Positions 7,951 to 17,073 are shown, counted from the first letter of the stretch. The stretch is DNA of 64,000 nucleotides from JAJFHI01 sp050633705 (GCA_050633705.1 JBOEGZ010000001.1:124001-188000); one strand, 5' to 3'. Numbers and translations: made by a program. Notes: generated from the letters alone by a model not told the origin.

Positions 7951-9105
7951 TTAGTTTTGCCAGAAGGGATTGTTGGCCAAGGAATTACGGGTCGCCGGCT
8001 CAGTTGTCGGGGCCTGTTTACGTGTTTTTTTTCTGTTACGTTTTTTTAGAGCACGTTTTTTCTTTGTTCCAGCTTGCTGGTCTGAATTGCGTGCATTGTC
8101 CAAACGCCGCTCATCTTCATCATGCCAAGGCAGGTCGGGGTTTTCTTTTCGTTTTTTGCGCCGCGGAACATAAGGTCCTTGGTTGATGAGCGGCTCGGCG
8201 ACGAAATTTGTCTGCTGTGAGATGGGCCAGACAATAGACCGTGTTGAGAGGGGGCGCTCTTTGATCGCTTTCGCGATTTTTGCCAAGCTTCGTTTTGCAA
8301 TTTTGTCGTAGGCAGTCAGTGTCGTCGTCTTTCCCTTGGCCACCAAGTGTACAACCTTATACCCCTTGGCGTGTAGCTTATCGAGTAGGCGTGCGATCCC
8401 GTTGGCTGTTGAGGTTTGGATGTCATGGAACAGTAGGATGCCTTTTCCGCGCGCTCTCAATGCTCTCAAGATTTGGCGTTCAACAACCGCACCACTTCGC
8501 GTTCTATAGTCGAAGGCGTCACCATCAATAGAAAACGTCGCAATGTTACGGCGGCCCAGATGGTCGATCATGCTTTTGGGATCGTTGAGATAAGGGAAGC
8601 GGAAGAAGGGGGCGACAGGGCGCCCAAGTGCTGCCGACACGGCACTGATGCCAAGTTCAATTTCTTTCTTGGCTCTGGCGGTGCTCAGGCGTCCGAGATT
8701 TTTGTGCGACCACGTATGCGTGCCAACGGTATGTCCGCGCCGGTCAATTTCGCGCACCATGGCTGGGTCGGAAACCGCCATGCGTCCAACCATAAAAAAG
8801 GTCGCCTTGGTGCAATGGGCTTCCAGCGCATTGAGAACTTTGAGGGTTTTACGGCGCAATGGACCATCGTCAAATGTCAGGACGACTTCACCGGGTTTCA
8901 GAAAGTCAATGGCTTTGTATTGTTGGTTGCCAAGTAGAATTCCATTGCGTGTATCGACTTCAATGGTTCGCGAAACACCCAGAACATTCTTGCGGCTTTC
9001 ACAGGCTGCTTTCTGCGCGAGAGCAGGATGTGCAACCCAAGCTGTCATGCCCCAAATGGATACGAATAACGCCAAAACCGCACGGCGTAACACTGCTGTG
9101 ATCAT
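7951..9105 (-). CDS. Exported polysaccharide deacetylase (NodB homology), paralogue
   Basis: This 384-residue protein has a signal peptide (cleavage near HPALA-QKA, residue 31) and a NodB domain with TFDDGP at 77-82, HTWSH at 130-134, FFRFPYL and LLFHDIQ. It carries one more strongly basic C-terminal extension (about 290-384), rich in Arg and Lys clusters such as KKKRALKKRNRKK, probably disordered and able to bind acidic polymers. The ATG at 9105 has a good GGAG element 8 bases upstream. With its neighbour it forms a tandem pair transcribed in the same direction; the catalytic domains are alike, while the tails differ completely. The substrate is unknown; peptidoglycan or an exopolysaccharide is likely. 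Confidence 0.92.
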   Translation of the reverse strand: MITAVLRRAVLALFVSIWGMTAWVAHPALAQKAACESRKNVLGVSRTIEVDTRNGILLGNQQYKAIDFLKPGEVVLTFDDGPLRRKTLKVLNALEAHCTKATFFMVGRMAVSDPAMVREIDRRGHTVGTHTWSHKNLGRLSTARAKKEIELGISAVSAALGRPVAPFFRFPYLNDPKSMIDHLGRRNIATFSIDGDAFDYRTRSGAVVERQILRALRARGKGILLFHDIQTSTANGIARLLDKLHAKGYKVVHLVAKGKTTTLTAYDKIAKRSLAKIAKAIKERPLSTRSIVWPISQQTNFVAEPLINQGPYVPRRKKRKENPDLPWHDEDERRLDNARNSDQQAGTKKKRALKKRNRKKTRKQAPTTEPATRNSLANNPFWQN

Positions 9106-9529
9106 AGAGGTCTCCTGTCATCCATCTTTCATACAAGATGTGACATACAATTTGTCCGGGCATTCTCTGACTAAAACTTATACTAATCGTCGCGGCGGCC
9201 TTTGCCGCCTTTATTGTGGCCTGTCCGCGGATATATATATCTAACGTATTTTCGTTCTATCCAATCACTGCAAATCGGCGCAACGTGTGTGTGCCATTCG
9301 TCTGTGGCCGGGAGGCATCAGAAATCAGGCGGGATCTCGGTTGATCGGGGTATTTCAGGTAGCTGTATCTCGGACGTGTTCTAGCGGGAATATTGCTTGT
9401 CGATATAACAGAATAAAGCCAAGGCGGTGGGAAGTGGCGTAAAAATTCGAGCGGTGCGGCTGATGAGTGTGCTCGCAATGGAAAAACGCGATAACCGGAT
9501 CAAATATATGTGAACCGGTAGGGGCTGAG
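9106..9529. other. Divergent intergenic region between deacetylase and mgtE, 424 bases
   Basis: The region must hold promoters for both directions. A GC-rich hairpin (GGCGGC / GCCGCC, loop CTTT) at 9194-9209 is followed by only three T residues and sits about 320 bases before mgtE. Another small dyad (ACCGG / CCGGT) lies at about 9496-9519 just ahead of the mgtE ribosome binding site. I could not match the leader to the known magnesium M-box or to any riboswitch I know. No gene is seen. Confidence 0.4.
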
Positions 9530-10924
9530 ATGACGGAAAACCCTCAACTGAGAGAAACCCAAGCGATTGTTGGCAGTGGCGCGACGCCGGGCGGAAATGT
9601 CGAGCTTGTTCGCGCCATCGCAGCCGCACTCGAACATGACAACAACAAGTCTGTTGTTGAATTGACTGAGACCCTGGCAACACCAGACCTTGCCGATGTG
9701 TTGGAAATTCTGGACACGTCTCAATGTGTTGCATTGGTCGAAGCCCTGGGGCCCAAATTCGATATCGAGGTGTTATCTGAACTTGACGAGGGCGTGCGCG
9801 ACCAACTTTCTGAGGCACTGCCAAACGAATTCCTCGCCGTCGCGGCGGCCGAACTTGACACAGACGACGCTGTCTATCTGCTCGAAAATTTGCAGGAGAG
9901 CGATCGACAGGAAATCATCGAGCAGCTGCCAAGTGAAGACCGGGCTGCCGTTGAGCGCAACTTTGAATACGACGAGGATACCGCTGGCCGGTTGATGCAA
10001 TCGGAGTTTGTCGCTGTTGCCCCCTTTTGGACGGTTGGGCAAGTGATTGACCACTTGCGCACGGCTGAAAACCTTCCCGAGATGTTTTCAGAAATTCTTA
10101 TTGTTGATCCGACCTATCGTGTGTTGGGAGCGCTGGGGTTGTCGCAGCTGGTTCGAACGCAGCGTGATGTTGTCATGCAGGACATTATGAGTGCCGAGTT
10201 GCACACCGTCGTTGCAACACAGGACCAGGAAGAAGTGGCACGCGAATTTGAACGCTACGATTTGATCTCTGCGCCTGTTGTTGATGAAAATGGGCGACTG
10301 GTCGGCGTCATTACGGTTGATGACGTGGTCGACGTCATCCAGGAGGAGGCAGAAGAAGATATGCGCGCCTTGGCCGGCGTTGGTGACGAAAGCCTCGCCG
10401 ATAGGGTCGCGTCCACGGTTGGCAGCCGGTTGCCATGGTTGGTTGTGAACCTGGCAACGGCGATTTTGGCCTCGCTGGTCATTAAGGCGTTTGATGCATC
10501 TATCGAACAAATGGTGGCGTTGGCAGTGTTGATGCCGATTGTTGCGTCAATGGGTGGGAACGCTGGAACGCAAACAATGACAGTGACAGTGCGTGCCTTG
10601 GCAACGAATAAGCTTGGTCGCTTAAACGCACCACGTGTGATTATGCGTGAAACGATTGTTGGTATTGTGAATGGTGTTTTGTTGTCCATCATTATGGCAC
10701 TGGTGACGTATGTTTGGTTCGGATCTCAAATGCTCGGCCTGGTGATTGCTGTTGCGATGGTGTTCAATTTGTTTTGCGCCGCACTGGCGGGCATCCTCAT
10801 TCCGCTGTTGATGGATTGGCTTGATAAAGATCCAGCTCCTGCGTCGGGTGTGTTGGTGACAACAGTGACGGATGTCGTCGGCTTTTTCGCATTCCTTGGA
10901 CTTGCAGCTTTGTGGATTGGATAG
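9530..10924 (+). CDS. mgtE: MgtE-type magnesium transporter
   Basis: The 464-residue protein has the complete MgtE layout: a cytoplasmic superhelical N domain (about 35-140, with repeated LADVLEIL and LLENLQESDRQEI-like helices), a pair of CBS domains (about 145-270; ISAPVVDENGRLVGVITVDDVVDV), and a C-terminal membrane domain with five segments beginning near 295 and including MPIVASMGGNAGTQTMTV. Family members are Mg2+-gated Mg2+ channels of the inner membrane: the cytoplasmic domains sense internal magnesium and close the pore. I start at the ATG at 9530, preceded by GTAGGGGCTGAG; 21 further upstream codons lack conservation. The acetyltransferase gene begins 5 bases after the stop, so the two probably share a transcript. 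Confidence 0.95.
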   Translation: MTENPQLRETQAIVGSGATPGGNVELVRAIAAALEHDNNKSVVELTETLATPDLADVLEILDTSQCVALVEALGPKFDIEVLSELDEGVRDQLSEALPNEFLAVAAAELDTDDAVYLLENLQESDRQEIIEQLPSEDRAAVERNFEYDEDTAGRLMQSEFVAVAPFWTVGQVIDHLRTAENLPEMFSEILIVDPTYRVLGALGLSQLVRTQRDVVMQDIMSAELHTVVATQDQEEVAREFERYDLISAPVVDENGRLVGVITVDDVVDVIQEEAEEDMRALAGVGDESLADRVASTVGSRLPWLVVNLATAILASLVIKAFDASIEQMVALAVLMPIVASMGGNAGTQTMTVTVRALATNKLGRLNAPRVIMRETIVGIVNGVLLSIIMALVTYVWFGSQMLGLVIAVAMVFNLFCAALAGILIPLLMDWLDKDPAPASGVLVTTVTDVVGFFAFLGLAALWIG

Positions 10925-10929
10925 CAGCA

Positions 10930-11448
10930 ATGAGTGAAGCGTGTGGCGGCGAAAAGACCGTGAGTGTTTCAGGTCAGGCAGAAGGATTGGTTATTCGCAC
11001 ACTGCAAGCTGATGACAAAGCGCGTTGGCAGGCGTTGTTCAAAGCCTACGTTGCCTTTTACGGTGCGACCGTCACAAATGATGTTGTTGAGGAAACCTGG
11101 CAACGCTTATTGGCCAACACGGACAATATGATCGGATTGGTTGGAGAGATGCCGTCACGTTCAATTGACGGCGGCTTTGATATTGTCGGTATTGTTCATG
11201 CCGTGATCCATGCCTCAACGTGGACGAAACAGTCTTATTGTTATCTCGAAGATTTGTACGTTGACAAACAGGTCCGCAGAGCTGGTATTGGGCAAGCACT
11301 GATCGAGGCGATATTCGCCGAAGCTGACAAACGAAACTGTACGCGGACCTACTGGGTCACCAAAGAAGATAACGTCGAAGCCCGCGCTCTTTATGATCGC
11401 TTGGCCGAGCGGTCTCCGTTTGTTCAATACCGCCGCAAACAGTCTTAA
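10930..11448 (+). CDS. GNAT-family N-acetyltransferase
   Basis: This 172-residue enzyme shows the GNAT fold: LVIRTLQADDKARWQALF near the start, the central LEDLYVDKQVRRAGIGQALIE where RRAGIG is the acetyl-CoA pyrophosphate-binding loop, and YWVTKEDNVEARALYDRL at the C-terminal end. GNAT enzymes move an acetyl group from acetyl-CoA to an amine; the substrate cannot be inferred. It follows mgtE with a 5-base gap. An in-frame GTG at 10912 inside mgtE is possible, but the ATG after the mgtE stop is simpler. Confidence 0.88.
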   Translation: MSEACGGEKTVSVSGQAEGLVIRTLQADDKARWQALFKAYVAFYGATVTNDVVEETWQRLLANTDNMIGLVGEMPSRSIDGGFDIVGIVHAVIHASTWTKQSYCYLEDLYVDKQVRRAGIGQALIEAIFAEADKRNCTRTYWVTKEDNVEARALYDRLAERSPFVQYRRKQS

Positions 11449-11658
11449 ATTTCAGAAGTGAGCTGAGCGTTCGCTTCAAGCTGTGGAACACTTCGACTTT
11501 ACCGGACGACATGCCGAATCGTCACTTGTCCTTTTCCCTCTCTCCAGCGACTGTAGGCAAAGATTCTTTCAGACGCGTGTTATTTGCCGACCTGCAAAAG
11601 CTTTGTCTTGGGGGCATTTCGGCAATTTATCTTTATTTTGAGACGGGGCATTTTGGGG

Positions 11659-12789
11659 ATGATCGAGCCGTATAAGGGTATCGGGGAAACCGTATCGGGT
11701 CGGCGCAGTTTTGAGCGGCTGGACATCCATGAGCGTGTTGTTTCAACCGGTCCGCGGACAATTCCTATCGATGAAATCGCAAGCCTGTCTGTTGGTGTCG
11801 ATGATCATTGGCCAACCAAAATGATCCTTTTGGCCTCAGGTGTATTGGTCGGTCTTGGCGCGTTTGTGTATCCGCTGCTTGCCATCCTTTCTCTTGTTCT
11901 CATTGTTTCGGCCGTTTTTGTTCGCTCAACCCAATCTCTCGTGATTGTGACAAGCGACGGTACGAAAACATTTTTCACAAGTCCGCATCGAGATTTGCTT
12001 GATGAGGCGCACGCCTACTTGTCGGAAAAGATCAATGCCGGTGACGTTGTCGAGACCGAAAGCTTCGATTTTGCTCCACTCGTCAAATCCCAAGCTGTCG
12101 CGACTGAACCACCTAATGACCAACCGGTAGAGAACGGTGGCGGCGTTGTGGCTTCAGGCTTTGAACCTATGACGGCGCCTGTTGCACAAGCTCAAAGACC
12201 AATGGTGAATCCTGCCCGAAGCGAACCGCCGCCGATAACCGAGCATCCCCCCGTCGTGGGCCCGTCGGCCGGAGCTGCGCCAAACGCGGGCCCGCCACCG
12301 ATCCAAACACCAGCGCAGCAACAGCCGCCATCAATGCAATTTGAGATGAACCAGGGCGGCAAAAGTTCTGCTCTGCCAGCAACAGAGCCTGCGTCCGTTG
12401 CTACACCACCACCTCAGCCTGCCAACAGAACACCGTCTGGTGGCGGCTTGCTTCACACCGTCACGGGACCCCAGCCCGTGGATACTCGCGACGAGGTGCC
12501 GGTCTCCGTTAAGCCGACAGCAGTAACAGGACATCACGTCGATTACTCGTCTGTGTTGATCCAGGTTACGGATCTCAATCGGTTCTATGCCAAAACTCCT
12601 GACACGAAACATATTGAAGAGCGTTTGTCAGAGATGGAAGTTTTGATGCGGTCGGGCACGCCAAATCCAGAAGGGCAAGAACGCATCCGCGTCCTTTGCG
12701 ATGAGTTGAGTACGATTTTACAAGTTTACCCAACCATGGTGCAGTTGTTCGACACCATCATAGGTCTAACGCAGCAGCGTGCCGCTTAA
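11659..12789 (+). CDS. Membrane protein of unknown function with long proline-rich linker
   Basis: The 376-residue product has three parts. Residues 1-60 form a soluble segment followed by two adjacent membrane helices (about 55-100), with IPIDEIASLSVG and SLVIVTSDGTKTFFTS around them; this resembles DUF6232-type proteins, in which a short beta-rich domain flanks a membrane hairpin, but I am not certain. Residues about 150-280 are a disordered linker rich in Pro, Ala and Gln. The final 90 residues form a compact helical domain (IEERLSEMEVLMRSGTPNPEGQERIRVLCDE and so on). The ATG at 11659 follows a G-rich stretch; a TTG at 11584 would add 25 residues. It lies next to two other unknown genes on the opposite strand. 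No function is proposed. Confidence 0.75.
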   Translation: MIEPYKGIGETVSGRRSFERLDIHERVVSTGPRTIPIDEIASLSVGVDDHWPTKMILLASGVLVGLGAFVYPLLAILSLVLIVSAVFVRSTQSLVIVTSDGTKTFFTSPHRDLLDEAHAYLSEKINAGDVVETESFDFAPLVKSQAVATEPPNDQPVENGGGVVASGFEPMTAPVAQAQRPMVNPARSEPPPITEHPPVVGPSAGAAPNAGPPPIQTPAQQQPPSMQFEMNQGGKSSALPATEPASVATPPPQPANRTPSGGGLLHTVTGPQPVDTRDEVPVSVKPTAVTGHHVDYSSVLIQVTDLNRFYAKTPDTKHIEERLSEMEVLMRSGTPNPEGQERIRVLCDELSTILQVYPTMVQLFDTIIGLTQQRAA

Positions 12790-12903
12790 TTTTATCTTGC
12801 TAAGAAAAAAGATAATATAGGATTGTTGGCGGCGGCCCCGGCAGAGTGGATCTTTGGGCCTTTTCGCTGCATTTCTCTGGACCCTCGCAAGAGGCCGAGC
12901 CAA

Positions 12904-14280
12904 TTAGCTCGTTGGAACATCCAGGCGGCGGGTGAGGTTTTCGAACTCTCGACGCAGTTCTTCGTTTTTGAAGATTTGATCGAATGTCGGTGCTTCAAGC
13001 TTTTGTATGGCTTCGAAAGAGGCGGCACTGTCTCGCATGAGGTTGCGCAGTTGAAAACTCGCTTCAACGGTCTCAAAGGTATTGTCGGCGATATTCAGGT
13101 CATGAGTGGCCCGACGTCGGGCGCGAGCGATTTGTTCGCGTTGTTGGCGTAGATATTTGCGATAGGCGGAAGCCGCTTTGGCGGCAATCTTTTGGCTTTC
13201 GGCGTTTGACTTGAGCGCCCGGCGCTGGTCTGGCCGGTTGGTTGCGCGCAAAAGTTTTGAGGTTCGCCGACTGGCGGCTTTGATATCGCCCAGAATGGCC
13301 TGAAGTTTGGGTAAGTAAACGGTATCGATTTTCGCAATGGTGGCATCTTGCGCGTGTACCAACAATGCAAACAACGCGGCGTGCATTGCAAAGTATTTAC
13401 GCGCGGCTTTCATGTTGTCGCCCGTTGCAGCCATCAGCTTTCCAAGCTGGGAATCAATTACTTTTGCGGCATTGAAAACGGCAACTAGGCGTACGAGATC
13501 ACCTGACAATACGCTGTCGAGAAGCAGATCGACTTGATCGGGTTCCAAGTCAATTCCAGCCTTTCGTAACGCCTCGCTAATTTCAATCTTTGCAGATGCG
13601 ATTTCCTGACGGTTTGTTTCAATGCGTTTTTTGGCCTCTTCGATATCGTTGGCGAGGCTTTCTGTCGTGTCTGACCAAACGCCTGGCAGCACTCCCTCTT
13701 CCGGCGCCGTGAGCTGTTTTTCCTTTAATTCGACGATGCGATCTTCAAGATCGCGAATATTGCGCCTGAGACCTTCGACGCGTTTTTGAACATCAACGAC
13801 GGGGACGTCGGTCACGATGGCTAACGCGGCATTGAGCAAGGTCTTGACTTTTGCTTCGCGGTCCTCGCGGGTTTCTGTCCAAACCGGTGGGACGAGGAAG
13901 TCATCGCGGCGCGGTAGTTTCTTGGCGTCTGTGCGGTTGTTAGCGGTATCTTTTAAAACCGCATCGATGGCCTGCATGAGCTCGCGGGCCTGTTTGAACG
14001 ATTTGTCGTCGGCACGTGGATCTTTCGTCGGATCACCAGCCGCGGCTTCAAGTGTGGTGTCGGGTGTTTGTTTCCCGTTCGACGTATCGGCTTGTGCAAT
14101 GAGCTCAGCAATGCCGTCGCGAAAGCGTGTTTGTGCAATGGCTGGTGTTATTGACTCCCACACGAGTGCTGCCACACAAATTGTCAATGTGAGGGTGGTG
14201 ACAATTGAAGGCGTGCTCGAAACAGCAGTGTCAACTGCTGAACGCGGCGTGTTTCGTCTGTTCGGTGCCAACTTTCTCAT
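12904..14280 (-). CDS. Secreted or anchored coiled-coil protein, unknown function
   Basis: The 458-residue protein has an N-terminal hydrophobic segment (about 24-49, ending ITPAIA-QTR) that looks like a signal peptide with a long basic n-region. The rest is almost wholly helical. Residues 165-245 form a strong coiled coil (heptads through VQKRVEGLRRNIRDLEDRIVE and IEEAKKRIETNRQEIASAK). A second helical block runs to the C-terminus and is very rich in Arg, Lys and Ala (for example REQIARARRRATHDL). I do not recognise the family. It lies 51 bases downstream of the 14332-15126 gene on the same strand, so the two may be co-transcribed. Confidence 0.75.
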   Translation of the reverse strand: MRKLAPNRRNTPRSAVDTAVSSTPSIVTTLTLTICVAALVWESITPAIAQTRFRDGIAELIAQADTSNGKQTPDTTLEAAAGDPTKDPRADDKSFKQARELMQAIDAVLKDTANNRTDAKKLPRRDDFLVPPVWTETREDREAKVKTLLNAALAIVTDVPVVDVQKRVEGLRRNIRDLEDRIVELKEKQLTAPEEGVLPGVWSDTTESLANDIEEAKKRIETNRQEIASAKIEISEALRKAGIDLEPDQVDLLLDSVLSGDLVRLVAVFNAAKVIDSQLGKLMAATGDNMKAARKYFAMHAALFALLVHAQDATIAKIDTVYLPKLQAILGDIKAASRRTSKLLRATNRPDQRRALKSNAESQKIAAKAASAYRKYLRQQREQIARARRRATHDLNIADNTFETVEASFQLRNLMRDSAASFEAIQKLEAPTFDQIFKNEELRREFENLTRRLDVPTS

Positions 14281-14331
14281 AAGCGATCACAAAGCCTTAA
14301 AATCGGGCAAATCAATGGTCAGTGTTCGCCA

Positions 14332-15126
14332 TCAAACGTCGTTCACTTTCTCGCTGGAACGGATAATCAGCGAAATTAGCGGATCGTTAATCTGGCGCGC
14401 GTCCGTCAGACGGGTCAAATGGGTCAACTCTTGCGAAATTTGTGCCGAAACGCGAATGGCGGGATTGGGAAATTTGGCCATTTTAAGGGGGCTGTCGTCC
14501 TCAACGGTATCAAGCGCTAAGGCAAAACGCAGGCCCTTTGCCGTAATGTCTAAGACCGCGAACGGGTTGGGGTTGGCGAATGTAATCGCGAAATTTGTCG
14601 GGTGGAAGGTGACTGAGGGTAAGGCACTTTTGATTTCTTGGACGAGGTATTGGGCCAAGGGACGGTAAGCTTTGGCTTGGTTGAGCGTGGTCTCCAACGC
14701 ACCTTGATCTGGTGGAGCAAGCTGAGATGGAGTGAGAGTGTCATGTTGGTGGCGGTGCTCAGTTTCCTGTGTCGTGGTGTTTTCAGCGCCCGTTGTTGTC
14801 TGTGCGCCCGCGTTAGTTGGGGTTAATGCCCCGCGGTTTGCTGGCACTTTTGTTGATTGGCGTGTTTGATTTGGTTTGCCGGGCGGTGGTGCAACGAGGT
14901 CATCATCTTCGATGTAAATCGGCCGTCCGTCGTTGTGATGAATACGTTCCAGCCAAGAGGCTTTGGAAAACGTAAAGCCCTGACTTCGCAACCAATCGAT
15001 GATGTCGTTGCGTTCGCTGTGCTGACTGGTGTCGATTGCAGCCATCCACGCCGCCAGGTCCCGTCCGGTATCGCCCGACAGGTTGGCAATGAATTCACGT
15101 TCTTTGGCTATGTCGTCGTTGGACAT
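14332..15126 (-). CDS. DUF4287/DUF5655-like protein
   Basis: This 264-residue cytoplasmic protein has an N-terminal block of about 65 residues (FIANLSGDTGRDLAAWMAAI, then a short helical stretch ending in ASWLERIHH) that resembles DUF4287, a linker rich in Thr, Gln and Pro (about 80-140), and a C-terminal block (about 150-264, YRPLAQYLVQEIKSALPSV, FAVLDITAKGLRFALALD) that resembles DUF5655. These two domains occur together in small uncharacterised proteins of many bacteria. The linker here is longer than I would expect. No catalytic motif is visible. The ATG at 15126 is the first start in frame. Confidence 0.72.
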   Translation of the reverse strand: MSNDDIAKEREFIANLSGDTGRDLAAWMAAIDTSQHSERNDIIDWLRSQGFTFSKASWLERIHHNDGRPIYIEDDDLVAPPPGKPNQTRQSTKVPANRGALTPTNAGAQTTTGAENTTTQETEHRHQHDTLTPSQLAPPDQGALETTLNQAKAYRPLAQYLVQEIKSALPSVTFHPTNFAITFANPNPFAVLDITAKGLRFALALDTVEDDSPLKMAKFPNPAIRVSAQISQELTHLTRLTDARQINDPLISLIIRSSEKVNDV

Positions 15127-15208
15127 GAACCGAACGAACCCCGCAGTTTTTTCTCCATTCGATCACTGGTTGGCTAAGGCACGATCCATCACAGTGTTAG
15201 ACAATGTT

Positions 15209-15697
15209 TTAGAACAAACGTCGCGTCGAGTCGCGATAGCTTCGCCATTCGTCCCCAAACCGCCTCTCGAGATGGCGTTCTTCGGGTAAAATTGCAAGCC
15301 AAATGATCAATGGAATGAAGGCGGCCGATGCCAACGAGAACCACAAATTTGTCGTCAGAACGCTCACGCCAAAGAGTATCAGTGTGTCACCGAGATAAAT
15401 TGGGTTTCGGCGTAAGGCATAGGGACCGCTTGTCACAAGATTGCTTGCCCCGTCATCGGGTCGGACCGTCGTGTTATGGCGATGCAGGGTGATGCCAGAC
15501 CAAATAACAAGCCCAAGCCCTGCAAGTGCCAGCAACCAACCTACGATCCGGGCCGCCGTATCATCCAATCCTGGCCAAGGCAGCGGCGCATGACGACCAA
15601 GACCAATCGCGGCGGCGCATAAAACAACCAGTAGTATAGGTGGCCAAGGAATACCTGTTGGGCGCTCTTTCGGTGTCGGAGTTTGTGTCGGGCTCAT
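15209..15697 (-). CDS. Isoprenylcysteine carboxyl methyltransferase-like membrane protein
   Basis: The 162-residue protein has four predicted membrane helices and the C-terminal signature of the ICMT/PEMT-like membrane methyltransferase family: LVTSGPYALRRNPIYLGDTL followed by a pair of helices and EERHLERRFGDEWRSYRDSTRR. In eukaryotes the family methylates prenylated cysteine or phosphatidylethanolamine; bacterial members are mostly uncharacterised. It is transcribed away from the YdcF-like gene and is separated from the DUF4287-like gene by 82 bases on the same strand. Confidence 0.88.
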   Translation of the reverse strand: MSPTQTPTPKERPTGIPWPPILLVVLCAAAIGLGRHAPLPWPGLDDTAARIVGWLLALAGLGLVIWSGITLHRHNTTVRPDDGASNLVTSGPYALRRNPIYLGDTLILFGVSVLTTNLWFSLASAAFIPLIIWLAILPEERHLERRFGDEWRSYRDSTRRLF

Positions 15698-15779
15698 TTT
15701 GTGTGCTTTGTTTTGACCTGATTGAAACGTTAGGAATGGTGACGATCGCTGGCAAACGCAACATTGGGCCGAACATTAC

Positions 15780-16583
15780 ATGTTATTTTATCTGAGTGCG
15801 ATTTTTGGACTGGTTGCCCGCCCATCTGCGCTTTTGATGTTGGCGTTGATCATCGGGTTGATCTTTACGTTTTGGCGACCAAAGGCAAATTGGCCACGGC
15901 GTCTGGCATTGACGGCTGCCATCATGGTGCTGGCGTGTGGAATTTTGCCAATTGGAAATGCATTGATGCTGCCGTTGGAAAACCGTTTTTCTGAGCCTAA
16001 ACCTGCAGACCTGACAGGTTCTGTTCGCGGACTTATATTATTGGGTGGGTTTGAGGATGGCTGGGTGACGGCGGGGCGCCCGGGGTTGGCATTAAATGAA
16101 GCCGCTGAACGTCTAACGGAAGGCGTGCGCTGGGCTAAAAAATTCCCCAATGCGAAAGTTGTATTCACAGGGGGCGTTGCAGAATTTATCGCAAGTCACA
16201 ATGGTGCAGCTGGCCCTGTCGGGCAGTATCTGACGGATATGAACATCGCTTCAGATCGCATTTTGTTGGAACCATCCGCACGCAATACGTATGAAAACGC
16301 AATGAAAACACGCGATCTCGTTCAGCCTGCCAGGGGGCAAAAATGGCTTTTGATTACGTCGGCCTATCACATGCCCCGCTCCATTGGAATATTTCGACGT
16401 GCAGGGTTTGATGTGATCGCGGTGCCGGTTGATTTTCGCACGCGTGGTCAAGGTGATTTAACGCGGACGTTTAAGAGCATTCCGGCTGGATTGGCGCGAA
16501 CAGATGTTGCGGTACGTGAGTGGTTAGGTCTTTTGGGATATTGGCTGATGGGGCGAACCGCTGACATGTTGCCAGGGCCCTAA
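15780..16583 (+). CDS. YdcF/ElyC-family (DUF218) membrane protein
   Basis: The 267-residue product begins with two membrane helices (about 2-20 and 25-62 region), followed by a cytoplasmic or periplasmic DUF218 domain. The typical blocks are GLILLGGFE, AKVVFTGGVAEF, ILLEPSARNTYENAMKTRDL and WLLITSAYHMPRSIGIFRRAGFDVIAVPVDFRT. Relatives include SanA, ElyC and YdcF of E. coli, which are linked to envelope integrity and peptidoglycan or enterobacterial common antigen metabolism. The reaction is unknown. It starts at the ATG at 15780, divergent from the methyltransferase-like gene. Confidence 0.9.
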   Translation: MLFYLSAIFGLVARPSALLMLALIIGLIFTFWRPKANWPRRLALTAAIMVLACGILPIGNALMLPLENRFSEPKPADLTGSVRGLILLGGFEDGWVTAGRPGLALNEAAERLTEGVRWAKKFPNAKVVFTGGVAEFIASHNGAAGPVGQYLTDMNIASDRILLEPSARNTYENAMKTRDLVQPARGQKWLLITSAYHMPRSIGIFRRAGFDVIAVPVDFRTRGQGDLTRTFKSIPAGLARTDVAVREWLGLLGYWLMGRTADMLPGP

Positions 16584-16650
16584 TATTGCAAAAAACGGCC
16601 GTTGCAAAAAAGGTGAGGTATTGCGCCAAGGCGTGGGTGAAGGCAAATAC

Positions 16651-17073
16651 CTAATTTTTTGATGGTGTCGGTGTTGGGCCTGTTGCACTGGTCTGCAACT
16701 CGCGTTCGAGATCAAAAGTTTTGCAGTTTTTTGCAGCCAATCGGGCGTTGTAAGCTTCCAGTTGTTGACGCGCGATTGAATATTCACCGGTAGGGTCGGT
16801 TTCTTTCTTTGTCCCACCGAAAATGGATGTGACCGCCGACTGTAAGCCACGCGACATCGAGGTTGTTTTTGATTGGTTGGCACGGTCGCGATATTCAAGC
16901 AATCGCACCTGCATGCGCCCGGTGAGTTGACGACAGCTCAGGTCGTCGTCTGTTGGCGTGCCTGTCACATTTGCCGCTGGTGTTTCAATCGAAGTGGTCG
17001 ATGACGCGCAACCTGAAAGGGGCAAGGCCAGAACAATTGCAATGAAGCTGAAAAATTTAATGGGTTGCGTCAT
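16651..17073 (-). CDS. Small lipoprotein of unknown function
   Basis: The 140-residue protein has a lipoprotein signal peptide: hydrophobic stretch 6-20 and lipobox LSGC with the modified cysteine at 22. The mature part begins with a Thr-rich linker; then comes a helical region (LSCRQLTGRMQVRLLEYRDRANQ) with Cys47 and later Cys117 that might form a disulfide. I do not recognise the family. It converges with the YdcF-like gene. Confidence 0.75.
   Translation of the reverse strand: MTQPIKFFSFIAIVLALPLSGCASSTTSIETPAANVTGTPTDDDLSCRQLTGRMQVRLLEYRDRANQSKTTSMSRGLQSAVTSIFGGTKKETDPTGEYSIARQQLEAYNARLAAKNCKTFDLERELQTSATGPTPTPSKN

Noticed and set aside
9194..9212. GC-rich hairpin as a terminator
   Set aside because: Only three T residues follow and no plus-strand gene ends upstream.
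9381..9824. Minus-strand frame of 147 codons over the mgtE start
   Set aside because: It is antisense to the mgtE N domain and lacks a ribosome binding site.
13817..14668. Plus-strand reading frame of 283 codons
   Set aside because: It is antisense to the coiled-coil gene and the DUF4287-like gene; the Ser/Arg-rich translation is typical of a shadow frame.
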